From Nostoc sp. ATCC 43529 (GTDB lineage: Bacteria; Cyanobacteriota; Cyanobacteriia; Cyanobacteriales; Nostocaceae): DNA of 64,000 nt. The notes under the pieces were generated by a model, which was not told the origin of the DNA, searched no databases, and was given only the letters and a program-made list of their open reading frames with translations. The stretch is taken from contig LWTK01000046.1 in the NCBI GenBank assembly GCA_003326205.1, forward strand, positions 434,001-498,000, read 5' to 3'. A program made the position numbers and the translations under genes. Shown here one piece after another: positions 8,067 to 17,715 of this stretch. Position 1 is the stretch's first letter. Each line of letters starts with the position of its first letter.

Positions 8067-9653
8067 TTAAAAATTGCGACTACCGACTGTTTCCGGTGCG
8101 GGAGTGATGGGGACGCCATTGGTGAGGTTGAGAATACCAGAAACAACAATTTTGTCACCAGGTTTTAGTCCTTCGATCACTTGATAATTATTGCCCTCAA
8201 TAGCTCCCAGCTTTACGGGCTTTTGCTGAGCTACTAATTTTGACCCTCCGGGTTTAGAGTTTTGTGCCGGCGCTTCAGCCACAAAGACGAATGTCTCCCC
8301 ACCCAAGCGAGATACTGCTGTTACTGGAATTAAAATTCCTGGACGTTCGTCCCAAATTACTTTGGTTTGTACTGACTGGCGATTAAGCAGTTGCCTTGTA
8401 GAATTGCCAAAGTTAGCTTTAGCTAAAACTGTTTGGGAATCTATACTTGCATCTGGGGAGATGAAACTGATTTTACCTGTGGCTATGGCTTTGCCTTGGG
8501 CATCGAGCATTTGCACGGGTAATCCCAAGCGCAACTTTTTGGCTTCTTCTAGGGGAACGGAAATATTCAGTTCTAATGAGTCATTTCTAGTTAATGTAGT
8601 GAGTTCATCTGCTCTTTGTACGTAATCTCCGACTTTTGTGGGAATATCACCAACAATGCCAGTGAAAGGAGCTAAGACTTTTGTATATTGCAGTTGCACT
8701 TGAGCAGCTTGGACTTGACCTGCTGCTTGAGTGACTTGCGATCGCGCTTGGGCAATTTCTTCTGGGCGAGAACCATTTTCCAGCTGCTTTAGGTTCTGTT
8801 GTTGTTGTTCTACAGCAGCTCCTAGCTCATTGATACTAGAGTTTCTGCTCTTTTTGAGCTGGTCTAAACGTTTCTGGGCTACTACGAGGGCAGCTTCGGC
8901 ACTTTGTTGTTCTTTAACATATCCTTCTAAAGTATCTTGGGAAACTGCACCTTCTTTTCTGAGTTGTTCGTATCGCTTAGCTCGTGATTGTGCCAGTTCC
9001 ACATCAGATTTAGCTGACTGGATTTGAGCCTCAGCCTGAGCAATTTCTTCTGGCTGCGCTCCCGCTTGGGCATCCCTAAGGCGAGCTTGGGCTTGGGCTA
9101 ACTGCGCTCTAGCTTGGGCAACTTCTTCTCGCCGGGTACCTGCTACAAGTTCAGCAAGACGCGCCTGGGCTTGTTGGAGTGCGCCTCTAGCTTGTAATAA
9201 CTGAGCTTGGGCATCATCACTTTGCAAGGTAAAAATAACTTGCCCTTGTTGTACTCGATTGCCTTCGTTGACAAAAATCTGGGTAATTCGTCCTTCAATC
9301 TGTGGCCTAATGGTTACCGAACGAGGAGCCTCTAAGGAGCCAATAAACTGGGAACTTTCTTGTGTAGTTTCTGTCTCTACAGTTTCTAGCTTCACGGGAA
9401 CTGCCATAGGTTGACCAGGAGCGCCTTGATTAGCTGATGCTCCATTACTGGCACTGCTAGTTTGCCACCAACGCCAACCAAAACCAACACCCGCGATTAA
9501 CAGGATAATTCCCAAAAGCACAGGCCAACGTCGCTTTTTCGGTGACTTGGGCGATCGCTCTGGCAACGATCCGGACTGTTGACTCGAATCATTTACAGCA
9601 GGCTGTTCTATTTCTACAGGAAAGGAAGATTCAGGGAACTCAGAATGGGACAT
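8067..9653 (-). CDS. Periplasmic adaptor (membrane fusion protein) of the RND pump
   Basis: A 528-residue HlyD/AcrA-type adaptor. A single membrane anchor sits at about residues 43-63 (VLLGIILLIAGVGFGW) after a charged cytosolic leader. A barrel/lipoyl part (IFVNEGNRVQQGQVIF) comes before a long alanine/glutamine-rich helical hairpin at about 150-310, and the second half of the lipoyl domain follows (VLAPFTGIVGDIPTKVGDYV). The hairpin is longer than in AcrA, as in many cyanobacterial adaptors, and contains QA-repeat arrays that might vary in number between strains. It links the permease to an outer-membrane channel. First gene of the leftward operon, ATG at 9653 with no competing start nearby. 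Confidence 0.93.
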   Translation of the reverse strand: MSHSEFPESSFPVEIEQPAVNDSSQQSGSLPERSPKSPKKRRWPVLLGIILLIAGVGFGWRWWQTSSASNGASANQGAPGQPMAVPVKLETVETETTQESSQFIGSLEAPRSVTIRPQIEGRITQIFVNEGNRVQQGQVIFTLQSDDAQAQLLQARGALQQAQARLAELVAGTRREEVAQARAQLAQAQARLRDAQAGAQPEEIAQAEAQIQSAKSDVELAQSRAKRYEQLRKEGAVSQDTLEGYVKEQQSAEAALVVAQKRLDQLKKSRNSSINELGAAVEQQQQNLKQLENGSRPEEIAQARSQVTQAAGQVQAAQVQLQYTKVLAPFTGIVGDIPTKVGDYVQRADELTTLTRNDSLELNISVPLEEAKKLRLGLPVQMLDAQGKAIATGKISFISPDASIDSQTVLAKANFGNSTRQLLNRQSVQTKVIWDERPGILIPVTAVSRLGGETFVFVAEAPAQNSKPGGSKLVAQQKPVKLGAIEGNNYQVIEGLKPGDKIVVSGILNLTNGVPITPAPETVGSRNF

Positions 9654-10412
9654 TTTCGTTTTCTCATCTTGTGGATCTAGACTTGAGCAATCTTACTTAG
9701 GTCAACGAGGAGGAGGGCATTGGGCATTGGCAATGTACGAGGTGTATCAGGTGTGGGAAGCTTGCTTATATTTTTCCCACACTACTTTCATCTGGCTTAT
9801 CTCCCTCATATTTGCTACCCTATATCTCTGCCTCTCAAGCAAAGCAACATACCTGCAAAACTATGCAAAGATGGTTTCAAATCAGTATCTGAGCTCACTG
9901 TACCTTTCTCCTCGCCGTTTTCTTAGTACACAACCAGCTATTTGGGCAGTAATTTGTCAGTCTCCTATCACCTCAGATGGGCAACCTGATGCTGGGTTTT
10001 TCATAAGTGTTTGCAAGTGGTTGCTTGCATATCTATGTAAGTGTTAGGTTGCATTATAACTACATAGTAAAGAAGATTGGTAATGCTAAAAATGAGTTTA
10101 CCGTTCTAAAGTAGTACTGAATATTGATCTCAAGGAAGAAAAGAGTGACTAATCGGTAATTATTTCAGATCTATCTAATCAAGATTGCAAGTTTCATTGA
10201 TTTATCCTCACCAAGAACGAAGCACCATCAGTGTTTATTGATCCAGAATCCTCTTTTTAAGAGATTTCAACTTCCTACACTTAGGTCACCCGATCGGGTG
10301 ATTTAATTTTCCCAGATTTGGGGAGTGGGGAGATGGGGAGGTGGGAAGATGGAAAGACAAGAGAAACAAGGAGAATAATTCTTAACTCCTAACTCACCAC
10401 TCCCAATATCTT
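9654..10412. other. 759-base spacer, low-complexity repeats, no gene supported
   Basis: This spacer separates two leftward genes. Short frames exist at 9720-10047 but lack a ribosome binding site and normal composition, so they are not called. Bases 10319-10400 are G/A-rich (GGGGAGATGGGGAGGTGGG) followed by CTTAACTCCTAACTCACCAC, the repeat type seen elsewhere in this window. Confidence 0.4.
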
Positions 10413-11702
10413 TCAACCATCCACAATCGATTTCTTGGAATCTAATTCTGGTAATATACTCTCAATTGATTTTTGATTGACAACAATCTGAGAAAATAGT
10501 AACTCATAGCGATCGAGTGCTTGCTCTAAGGAATAGTTTGCTTCGGCGAATTGTCTGCCTATGTGGCCTAGCTTGGCTGCTAAGTTCGGATTGGTATACA
10601 AATCTTGTACTGCATCTGCTAAAGCCTGGGGTGATTCTGGTTCCACAATTATGCCACCACCACTAACTGCGATCGCTCTGGCAGCAGTACCACTGGCTGG
10701 TACTGAACCCACAATCGGGCGACCACTCGCCAAAAGCAGTGGTATTTTTGAAGGCATATTGAATGAAATTACATTGTGTTTTTGCACAATCAATCCCACA
10801 TCTGATGCTGCTAGCATTTGTGGTAGTTTCTCTCGTGGCTGCAATGGTAGCAGCAAAACATTATCTGCTCCATTTAATAGACAATATTCCTGTAACCTCT
10901 GCAATGCTCTTGATTCACCAACAATCACAAACACAATATCCTTGATATGACGCAAGCAAATTGCTGCTTCTATGACTGTTTCTAAACCTTGTGTGAGGGC
11001 AATGTTTCCAGAATAAAGTACTACAAATTTCCCATCTAATTGATGTGTAGCTCTCCAGGAGTTATCGTGTTTCGGTAAGGGACGGATGAAATTTATATTC
11101 ACCCAATTAGGAATACAAACAATTTTATTAACAGGTACTCCCTTATTCACTAAATTCTCACTAAACCCATCAGCAATCACACTAATTTTTTGTGCAGTTT
11201 GATATGCAAATTTTTCTAAGGCTGCAAGAGTTCGGATCATCCACTTGTTTTTCAGTAGCCCAACACGCACAGCAGCTTCTGGTAATATATCTTGCACATT
11301 CAGAATTAACGGGCAGTTGTATAAATAGCTAAATATTGTTGCTGGTAAGATACCTAGTAGAGGCGGAACTGTTAATATTATCGCATCTGGGCGATCGCCT
11401 TTAAAGGCTAGCGGTAAACTTGTGAAAACAAAGCTCAACTCCAATAACAGCCGATCTACAAGGTTGGGTTTAGACTTAATTCGCACGTAACTTCGTTGGA
11501 TTGTAACACCATTTTTGCGTTCGGTTACGTACCATTTACCCCGATACCCATCGTAAATCCGTCGCTCAGGATAATTAGGCATTGCAGTGATTACTCGCAC
11601 TTGGTGACCTCGCTTTACTAATCCTTCTGCCAATTCAGTCATTAAGGGAGCAATTCCAATCGGCTCTGGATGGTAGTTGTAGGAATAGATCAGAATGTGC
11701 AT
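10413..11702 (-). CDS. GT4-type glycosyltransferase, WcaI/WbuB-like
   Basis: A 429-residue retaining GT-B glycosyltransferase. The N-terminus MHILIYSYNYHPEPIGIAP with the following MPNYP segment is characteristic of the WcaI group used in colanic acid-type polysaccharide assembly. The GT-B second domain starts at KFVVLYSGNIALTQGLE (about residue 225) and carries MPSKIPLLLASGRPIVGS, the nucleotide-sugar binding region. It probably adds a sugar to a lipid-linked intermediate on the cytosolic membrane face. The gene is alone, leftward, with no polysaccharide cluster next to it; two further glycosyltransferases occur 21-24 kb downstream. Donor and acceptor are unknown. Confidence 0.85.
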   Translation of the reverse strand: MHILIYSYNYHPEPIGIAPLMTELAEGLVKRGHQVRVITAMPNYPERRIYDGYRGKWYVTERKNGVTIQRSYVRIKSKPNLVDRLLLELSFVFTSLPLAFKGDRPDAIILTVPPLLGILPATIFSYLYNCPLILNVQDILPEAAVRVGLLKNKWMIRTLAALEKFAYQTAQKISVIADGFSENLVNKGVPVNKIVCIPNWVNINFIRPLPKHDNSWRATHQLDGKFVVLYSGNIALTQGLETVIEAAICLRHIKDIVFVIVGESRALQRLQEYCLLNGADNVLLLPLQPREKLPQMLAASDVGLIVQKHNVISFNMPSKIPLLLASGRPIVGSVPASGTAARAIAVSGGGIIVEPESPQALADAVQDLYTNPNLAAKLGHIGRQFAEANYSLEQALDRYELLFSQIVVNQKSIESILPELDSKKSIVDG

Positions 11703-12263
11703 GAGCTATTTTTGAAGTTTGTGAACGCAGCCACATATGAGCAGAGTAATTTCAGTAGAGGCTGTTACTTTGTATTATTTAATTTAGGTTGTGAGCAGGT
11801 TATGAATTTTTTAAATTACAATTGCATTAAACACTATTTAGAAATTTTAAGGTGGATTTTAACGGTTATGAGTTATCAATTATCTGTTTTTTTGCTTGGT
11901 TTGAGTCTCTCCAGCCCAAAGTAAAAAGTAATCAGCGAACACTCATAACTCTTTTTTTTTTGACTGGATTTAACTGGCTCTCCATAGGCGTGACAACTAT
12001 TTACTCATTTAAAAATAAATTTAATGCTTAATTTTACACTTAGGGAATTGTAGCATTATATTTATCTCCTGCATGAAACCCACAGATTCCACTTTTTAAA
12101 CTGGCACATGAGGCTTTTACCATCAGCAGCTTTGATTGCGTAGGCTAAGCCTACGCAAGGTGATAAAACTCAATGATGGACTCTCCAGTTCAGTGAACTA
12201 TTGAGGCTAGAATAGAAATTCATAAACTAAATTAGGCAACCTCAAACTAGGATGCCCTACTTT
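11703..12263. other. 561-base spacer with a palindrome, no gene supported
   Basis: AT-rich spacer between two leftward genes. It includes a 9-base T run near 11952 and the palindrome listed at 12136-12158. A frame at 11670-11924 overlaps the glycosyltransferase start antisense and has no support. Confidence 0.35.
12136..12158. repeat. Perfect 23-base palindrome
   Basis: Eleven-base arms TTGCGTAGGCT and its complement enclose one central A. Related GCGTAG-type palindromic pieces occur at 13129-13152 and at 4031-4043, so this is probably a copy of a dispersed hairpin repeat and not a specific operator. Confidence 0.55.
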
Positions 12264-12854
12264 CTAGCAAGAGGCTTGCTTTTTCTTCAAAGTTGAACCT
12301 ACACCCAACATTCCTAATGCCAGTAAACCCAACACAGAAGCAGGTTCAGGAACTTTAGCTACGCCAATAGAACCAGAATTTTCATCTAGTGTTATTGATG
12401 TTCCCTGTTGATCGACATCCTGACGTAATTGCAAAGAGTTACCAACTGTTCCAGAGAAGAAGTATTCTCCGATTACACCCGTTCCTCCTCCTATATTTAG
12501 GGAACCAAACAATGTACGAGTGGAAGTATCAAAGTTGAACTTGAAGAAGTTGGATTGCGAGACACCACCACTAACGGTGTTGTAAGTTCCCAGAAGATTG
12601 TTAGATGGATCTAAGAAAGAGACACTCAAGGATTGTAAATAGTTGGTGGCTCCAGCACCACTTTCTGAAATAATTGTTGGTGCTGTGGTTTCGTCGTAGC
12701 TGAATGAGCCGATCGCTGAATAACCAGCATCTCCTAGCCAGTTAAAATTAAAATCGATAGCCTGAGCGGGATTGTTAGCAACAGTGGCGATCGCAACACT
12801 AGCAACAGCACTAGTAGCTGCTATCTTAGCCATTTTGGCGAAAGTATTTTTCAT
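12264..12854 (-). CDS. PEP-CTERM sorted secreted protein
   Basis: A 196-residue exported protein. The N-terminus (MKNTFAKMAKIAATSAVASV followed by an alanine-rich stretch ending near NPAQA) is a signal peptide. The C-terminus has VPEPASVLGLLALGMLGVG then KKKQ, the PEP-CTERM tripartite signal: PEP motif, hydrophobic segment, basic tail. In characterised families this tail is recognised by an exosortase (EpsH-type) and the protein goes to the cell surface or matrix. The body is serine, glycine and asparagine rich with beta-strand character (SFSYDETTAPTIISESG), like other cyanobacterial surface proteins of this group. No exosortase gene is in view. The gene is alone and leftward. Its exact role is unknown. 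Confidence 0.85.
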   Translation of the reverse strand: MKNTFAKMAKIAATSAVASVAIATVANNPAQAIDFNFNWLGDAGYSAIGSFSYDETTAPTIISESGAGATNYLQSLSVSFLDPSNNLLGTYNTVSGGVSQSNFFKFNFDTSTRTLFGSLNIGGGTGVIGEYFFSGTVGNSLQLRQDVDQQGTSITLDENSGSIGVAKVPEPASVLGLLALGMLGVGSTLKKKQASC

Positions 12855-13182
12855 GGTTTACAACTCCAAAATTGATTGATTATGATGCCGATATTAATGC
12901 ATCAAATAACTTTAGCTTACGACAGAAATGTTTATAGGTAAATGACGCATAAAGCTCTGCGATAAATATAAAAATTCAATGGGGAAAAATGCTGATTTTT
13001 TAAAGTTTTGGACAAAGTTTCAAGTATATTCAATTAACGAAGGCAGGAGGCAGAAGGCAGGAGGCAGGAGGCCATTTTTGTAACGGGGATTTATACCCGC
13101 CCCAAAAACTTTTCGCCCTAAAAGGCGTTCGCGTAGCGTCTCGCAGAGAGGTTTTAGGCCTGATTGTTTCGATAATTTTACT
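12855..13182. other. Spacer with low-complexity and palindromic repeats
   Basis: Bases 13040-13073 are an imperfect AGGCAGGAGGCAG tandem array. Bases 13129-13152 form the palindromic piece GCGTTCGCGTAGCGTCTCGC. The rest is AT-rich and may hold the promoter of the PEP-CTERM gene, but no box is clear. Confidence 0.45.
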
Positions 13183-13398
13183 GTGCCTGAATTACAGGAT
13201 TTATGCCGTCGATACGGTATCCGTCCTACAGGGAGTGCAGCTTACAAGGCGAGTTACATCACTTCGTTAATGGCATTTCCGATTTTAGCGGTTCAACAGA
13301 TGGAACTAGGAAAGGATTTAAAGCCGCCTAGCCTAGCCTCTATCCAGATATTTGCAGCAGCAATAGATGAGATGGGTAAACCACTAATGAGCAAATAG
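13183..13398 (+). CDS. Small hypothetical protein, SAP-like N-terminus
   Basis: A 71-residue frame beginning with GTG. The first 33 residues (LQDLCRRYGIRPTGSAAYK) have the spacing of SAP-type DNA-binding helices, in which a leucine/glycine pattern frames a short loop; this is a resemblance only. There is no good ribosome binding site, and the frame upstream is interrupted by repeats, so it may be the end of a longer decayed gene. It is followed 31 bases later by another tiny frame on the same strand. Low confidence that it is an expressed gene. Confidence 0.35.
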   Translation: MPELQDLCRRYGIRPTGSAAYKASYITSLMAFPILAVQQMELGKDLKPPSLASIQIFAAAIDEMGKPLMSK

Positions 13399-13429
13399 GC
13401 TCATCAGGATAACACTCAAAGGCACGAGA

Positions 13430-13525
13430 ATGAGTTACCCAGATAGATACGAGCAAGAGAGTTTATTGAACTTGCATCTGGCTAAGATGAGGCTTGAGCA
13501 GGTGATTGCACTGCTGAGTCGGTAA
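13430..13525 (+). CDS. Possible 31-residue helical peptide
   Basis: ATG at 13430 opens MSYPDRYEQESLLNLHLAKM and then eleven residues rich in leucine, isoleucine and glutamate, ending at TAA. The composition is that of an amphipathic helix. AAAGGCACGAGA precedes the start as a poor ribosome binding site. It may belong with the SAP-like frame just upstream. No known family recognised. Confidence 0.25.
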   Translation: MSYPDRYEQESLLNLHLAKMRLEQVIALLSR

Positions 13526-13683
13526 ATCGCTACTAGTTAACTCTCTTCATTCCAGAGGGGAGTTATATATATAATTTGGGTGGTACAAAAGACTGTGTAG
13601 CAATTGGGTATTAAAAATTACTTATTATGCTTTGCTATACACTTAAGTAAATGAATATTGTGTCTTTTTTGTGTAGTAAATAG

Positions 13684-15870
13684 ATGATTCAAGCCAAAAA
13701 TATCGATAAATCAGCAAATTTAGCGTTTTTATTAGAAATTGGTACAGAAGAACTACCTGCAAACTTTCTCAGTGATGCCCTAGTCCAATGGAAAGAACGC
13801 ATTCCCCGGAGTTTGGAAGCAAACAGCCTCAATAGCCAAAGCGTGGAGGTATACGGGACTCCCCGGCGTTTGGCGGTATTGATTAAAGGTCTGCCATCTC
13901 AGCAACCAGACAGGGAAGAAGAAATTAAAGGGCCTCCTGCTGGTGCTGCCTTTAAAGATGGTCAGCCGACACCAGCAGCAGTAGGTTTTGCGAAAAAACA
14001 GGGCGTGGAAATAGACGCGCTGTCTGTTCGCACCACGGATAAAGGAGATTTTGTGTTTGTGCAAAAAAGAATTTCTGGCCGTCCTGTGGCGGAAATTTTG
14101 ACAGAACTTGTTCCCCAATGGATTTGGGGCTTGGAAGGTAAGCGGTTGATGCGTTGGGGTGATGGAGATGCGAGGTTTTCTCGACCAATTCGTTGGCTTG
14201 TGGCTTTGTTAGATGATGCGGTATTGCCTTTAGAATTGGTGAATGGTTCTAAAACGATTCAGAGCGATCGCCTGACTCAAGGTCATCGCGTCTTACATCC
14301 TCAACCTGTGACAATTGCCCAGGCTACAGATTATATTACCACCCTCAAAGAAGCCTACGTTACTGTTAACCCAGAAGAACGAGCAAATTTAATCGCAGAG
14401 CAAGTAAATAAGGTAGCAGAAAATTTAGGTGGACATACAGTAATTTACCCGGATTTATTAGAAGAAGTAATCAACCTGGTAGAATATCCTTCGGCTGTTG
14501 TGGGTAAATTTGAGCCAGAATTTTTGGAATTACCAACTGAAGTAATTACTGAAGTTATGGTCACTCACCAGCGTTATTTTCCTGTATTCAAATCAGGTAG
14601 TGCTCAGCAAGAATTATTGCCGAATTTTATCACTATTTCTAACGCTGACCCTCAAAAATCAGATATTGTTGCTGTGGGAAATGAACGGGTAATTCGTGCC
14701 AGATTAGCTGATGGCAGATTTTTCTACGAAGCTGATTTAACCAAGCCTTTAGAAAGCTTCTTACCCAAGTTAGAAACAGTCACTTTTCAAGAAGAATTGG
14801 GTTCTTTGCGCCTCAAGGTAGATAGAATAGTTAAGATTGCCGAGCAAATAACTAATCAATTAGAATTAGCAGCAAATCAAAGCCAAAAAATCCACCGTGC
14901 TGCTTTATTATGCAAAGCAGATTTGGTTACTCAAATGGTGTATGAATTCCCAGAATTGCAAGGCATTATGGGAGAAAAATATGCCTTAGCCAGCGGTGAA
15001 GATAGTGAAGTAGCAAAGGCAATTTTTCAACATTATTTGCCAACGGGAGCAGGTGACAATTTACCCGAAACGCTCACAGGTCAAGTTGTCGGTTTAGCAG
15101 ATAGATTAGATACTTTGGTGAGTATCTTCGGTTTAGGTTTAATTCCTTCCGGTTCTTCTGACCCCTTCGCCTTGCGCCGTGCCGCCAATGCAGTTGTGAA
15201 AATTACTTGGTTTGCTAATTTACCAATAAAATTGGATGAATTACTGTTGCAAATAGCGACAGATTTTGCAGCCAAATATCAAAAAGACCGCACATCATTA
15301 ACTGCAACATTACAAGAATTTTTCTTACAACGCATCCGAACTTTACTGCAAGAAGAAAAACAGATTGATTATGATTTGGTAAATGCAGTTTTAGGAGAAA
15401 ACGATCCAGAATATACGGAGCGAGCGTTAAGGGATTTGTTAGATGTACGCGATCGCGCTTTATATCTGCAACAAATTCGCAACGACGGCATCTTAGATAC
15501 CATCTACGAAACCGTTAACCGTTCCACACGCTTAGCTGCCCAAGGCGATCTAGATACAAAACAGCTAGAACCCACAAGCTTAATCCGTGAAGAACTATTC
15601 CAGAAGCCTTCCGAAGTGGCTTTGTATAATGCTTTAGTTGATTTAGTGCCAGAAACTCAAGCAGCACAAGAAACCAGAAACTATCAACTGTTAGTAGCAG
15701 CCCTCACAAAAATTGCTCCCACAGTTGGTAACTTCTTTGACGGGCCGGATAGCGTTTTAGTAATGGACTCCGATCCAGAAATTAAGCGTAATCGATTACA
15801 TCTGTTGGGATTAGTTCGCAATCATGCCCGCGTTTTGGCTGATTTCGGAGCAATTGTCAAAAATCTGTAG
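13684..15870 (+). CDS. glyS: Glycyl-tRNA synthetase beta subunit
   Basis: A 728-residue protein, the expected length for the beta subunit of the tetrameric bacterial enzyme that charges tRNA-Gly. The N-terminus FLLEIGTEELPA is the family signature. Further conserved segments are YGTPRRLAV, GPP at about residue 83, and EVMVTHQRYFPV (about 290). An HD-like part has HRAALLCKADLVTQMVYEFPELQG, and the C-terminal anticodon-binding-like region ends in FDGPDSVLVMD and RLHLLGLVRN. The catalytic site for aminoacylation is in the alpha subunit GlyQ, which is not in the window; the beta subunit binds tRNA. ATG at 13684 follows an AT-rich leader. The next gene, murD, is 53 to 83 bases downstream on the same strand, so co-transcription is possible. 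Confidence 0.97.
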   Translation: MIQAKNIDKSANLAFLLEIGTEELPANFLSDALVQWKERIPRSLEANSLNSQSVEVYGTPRRLAVLIKGLPSQQPDREEEIKGPPAGAAFKDGQPTPAAVGFAKKQGVEIDALSVRTTDKGDFVFVQKRISGRPVAEILTELVPQWIWGLEGKRLMRWGDGDARFSRPIRWLVALLDDAVLPLELVNGSKTIQSDRLTQGHRVLHPQPVTIAQATDYITTLKEAYVTVNPEERANLIAEQVNKVAENLGGHTVIYPDLLEEVINLVEYPSAVVGKFEPEFLELPTEVITEVMVTHQRYFPVFKSGSAQQELLPNFITISNADPQKSDIVAVGNERVIRARLADGRFFYEADLTKPLESFLPKLETVTFQEELGSLRLKVDRIVKIAEQITNQLELAANQSQKIHRAALLCKADLVTQMVYEFPELQGIMGEKYALASGEDSEVAKAIFQHYLPTGAGDNLPETLTGQVVGLADRLDTLVSIFGLGLIPSGSSDPFALRRAANAVVKITWFANLPIKLDELLLQIATDFAAKYQKDRTSLTATLQEFFLQRIRTLLQEEKQIDYDLVNAVLGENDPEYTERALRDLLDVRDRALYLQQIRNDGILDTIYETVNRSTRLAAQGDLDTKQLEPTSLIREELFQKPSEVALYNALVDLVPETQAAQETRNYQLLVAALTKIAPTVGNFFDGPDSVLVMDSDPEIKRNRLHLLGLVRNHARVLADFGAIVKNL

Positions 15871-15953
15871 CGTAGGTCAACAAAAAGTTGTGTAATTTCT
15901 GCCAATAAACGTTAGTATAAGGAGTGCTTAACCAGGGATCTCTGCTGCAATCT

Positions 15954-17495
15954 ATGTCCAGAGCTACTGTAATTGGATTTGGAAAGTCCGGTGTTGCTGC
16001 GGCGAGATTGTTGAAACGGGAAGGTTGGGAGGTGGAACTGAGTGATTCCGCTAGTGCCGAGAGCTTAGCTGAACGCAACACCTCCGAGACCCTTCTCCAA
16101 CAACAACAAGAACTTGCTGCCGAACAAATAACCATTAAACTAGGTCAATCCCCAGACTTGAATGGTGCTAATTTACCAGAATTAATAGTCGTTAGTCCTG
16201 GCGTGCCTTGGGATGTTGCTGTATTAAATAAGGCACGGCAATTAGGGATTGAAACCATCGGCGAAATGGAACTCGCTTGGCGACATTTGCAACCTTTACC
16301 TTGGGTAGGAATTACTGGCACTAACGGCAAAACCACCACTACATCTTTAATTGCCGCTATTTTTCAAGCAGCAGACTTAAGGGCACCTGCTTGCGGTAAT
16401 ATTGGCTACGCTGCCTGTGAAGTCGCTCTGTCTTGGAAGAGAAGAGGAGCAGGGGAGGCAGGGGGAGCAGGGGAGGAAAATCAAATCCAAAATCCAAAAT
16501 CTAAAATCCAAAATTCTCTTGATTGGATAATTGCTGAAATTAGCAGCTATCAAATAGAATCTTCAACGTCTCTTGCACCTCGCATCGGTGTGTGGACGAC
16601 TTTCACGCCGGATCATTTGGCGCGGCATAAAACTTTAGAAAATTACTACAACATCAAAGCTAAGTTACTACAGCAGTCTGAGTTACAAGTGTTCAATGGC
16701 GATGATGCTTACTTGAGCAAGCTGGGTTTGAGTGCTTGGCCAAATGCTTATTGGACTAGTGTCAAAGGCAAAGATTTCCTGATTAGCGAAAAAGGCTTTT
16801 ATATTGAAGATGGCTGGGTTGTAGAAAAGTTAACAGCTACTTCTGCACCAGAACGGATTGTGAAGGTATCTGCTTTGCGGATGGTGGGAGAGCATAATCA
16901 GCAAAATCTCTTGATGGCGGTAGCGACGGCGCGGTTGGCGGGAATTAATAACGATGCGATCGCTCGTGCAATTAGTGAATTTCCTGGGGTTGCTCATCGT
17001 TTAGAGCATATCTGCACTTGGGAAGGTATTGATTTTATTAACGATAGCAAAGCCACAAACTACGATGCTGCGGAAGTTGGCTTGGCATCGGTGAACAGTC
17101 CAGCGATTTTAATTGCTGGTGGAGAAGCAAAAGCAGGCGATGATACTGCTTGGCTAGCACAAATTCAAAGCAAAGCTGCTGCTGTATTATTGATCGGCTC
17201 TGCCGCATCCGCCTTTGCCCAACGGCTGCAAGAAGTAGGATATTACACTTACGAAATTGTGGAAACTATGGAAAGGGCAATTCCCAGGTCAGCAGAATTA
17301 GCCAAGCAATATCAAGCACCTGTAGTGTTGCTATCTCCTGCTTGCGCGAGTTTCGACCAATACCCGAATTTTGAGGTACGGGGCGACCATTTCCGCGAGC
17401 TGTGTCTTGCTTGGGTGGAAAACTCCAAACCCAGCAAACTAGAACTTCCAGACTTAGAAAATTCTAATCAACAGTCCATACTCCAAAGTCGTTAA
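15954..17495 (+). CDS. murD: UDP-N-acetylmuramoylalanine--D-glutamate ligase (with in-frame repeat insertion)
   Basis: MurD adds D-glutamate to UDP-MurNAc-L-Ala in the cytosolic steps of peptidoglycan synthesis. Visible marks: Rossmann start MSRATVIGFGKSGVAAARLL, the Mur-ligase P-loop GITGTNGKTTTTS (about residue 120), the central ligase stretch DFINDSKATNYDA, and LLSPACASFDQYPNFEVRG near the end. A GTG at 15924 would add ten residues, but family members begin at the ATG at 15954. At about 16434-16515 an in-frame insertion adds roughly 27 residues (RRGAGEAGGAGEE plus an NPKSKIQN-type repeat), coming from G-rich and AAATCCA-type genomic repeats. It sits between the P-loop region and LDWIIAEISSYQIES, so the core fold should be kept. 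Confidence 0.95.
   Translation: MSRATVIGFGKSGVAAARLLKREGWEVELSDSASAESLAERNTSETLLQQQQELAAEQITIKLGQSPDLNGANLPELIVVSPGVPWDVAVLNKARQLGIETIGEMELAWRHLQPLPWVGITGTNGKTTTTSLIAAIFQAADLRAPACGNIGYAACEVALSWKRRGAGEAGGAGEENQIQNPKSKIQNSLDWIIAEISSYQIESSTSLAPRIGVWTTFTPDHLARHKTLENYYNIKAKLLQQSELQVFNGDDAYLSKLGLSAWPNAYWTSVKGKDFLISEKGFYIEDGWVVEKLTATSAPERIVKVSALRMVGEHNQQNLLMAVATARLAGINNDAIARAISEFPGVAHRLEHICTWEGIDFINDSKATNYDAAEVGLASVNSPAILIAGGEAKAGDDTAWLAQIQSKAAAVLLIGSAASAFAQRLQEVGYYTYEIVETMERAIPRSAELAKQYQAPVVLLSPACASFDQYPNFEVRGDHFRELCLAWVENSKPSKLELPDLENSNQQSILQSR
16434..16515. repeat. Low-complexity repeat inserted in frame within murD
   Basis: G-rich GGAGCAGGGGAGG units are followed by four copies of an AAATCCA-type heptamer. 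The same repeat types occur between genes elsewhere in the window. Length keeps the murD frame. Confidence 0.7.
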
Positions 17496-17595
17496 GTTCA
17501 TCCCAACCCTAAAAGGGGATTAAATTTCACGTTGACTGTTGACCGTTAACAGTTAGGGACTTCCAAATAAAAAAACATACAATTTTTATTGTAAG

Positions 17596-17650
17596 CTGGA
17601 CATCTTGTCCGCCCCAAACCTTGGGCGGGCGAGACGCCCACCCCACAAAA
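17596..17650. repeat. GC-rich hairpin repeat downstream of murD
   Basis: Segments GTCCGCCCCAAACCTTGGGC and GGGCGAGACGCCCACCCCAC form overlapping stem-loops in an otherwise AT-rich convergent spacer. This may serve as a terminator for murD, or be a dispersed repeat. Confidence 0.4.
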
Positions 17651-17715
17651 TTGGATAATTTATTTCTTGGTAATCCCTTAACAGTCTCATCAGTCAACCG
17701 TCAACGAAAAAGGTG

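Noticed and set aside
9720..10047. Two overlapping short frames upstream of the RND adaptor
   Set aside because: No ribosome binding site, no family likeness, cysteine/leucine-rich random composition, and located in a repeat-flanked spacer.
16434..16515. CRISPR-like short repeats in murD and elsewhere
   Set aside because: Units are 7-base tandems without spacers of constant length, in frame with the gene; not a CRISPR array. No array was found anywhere in the window.
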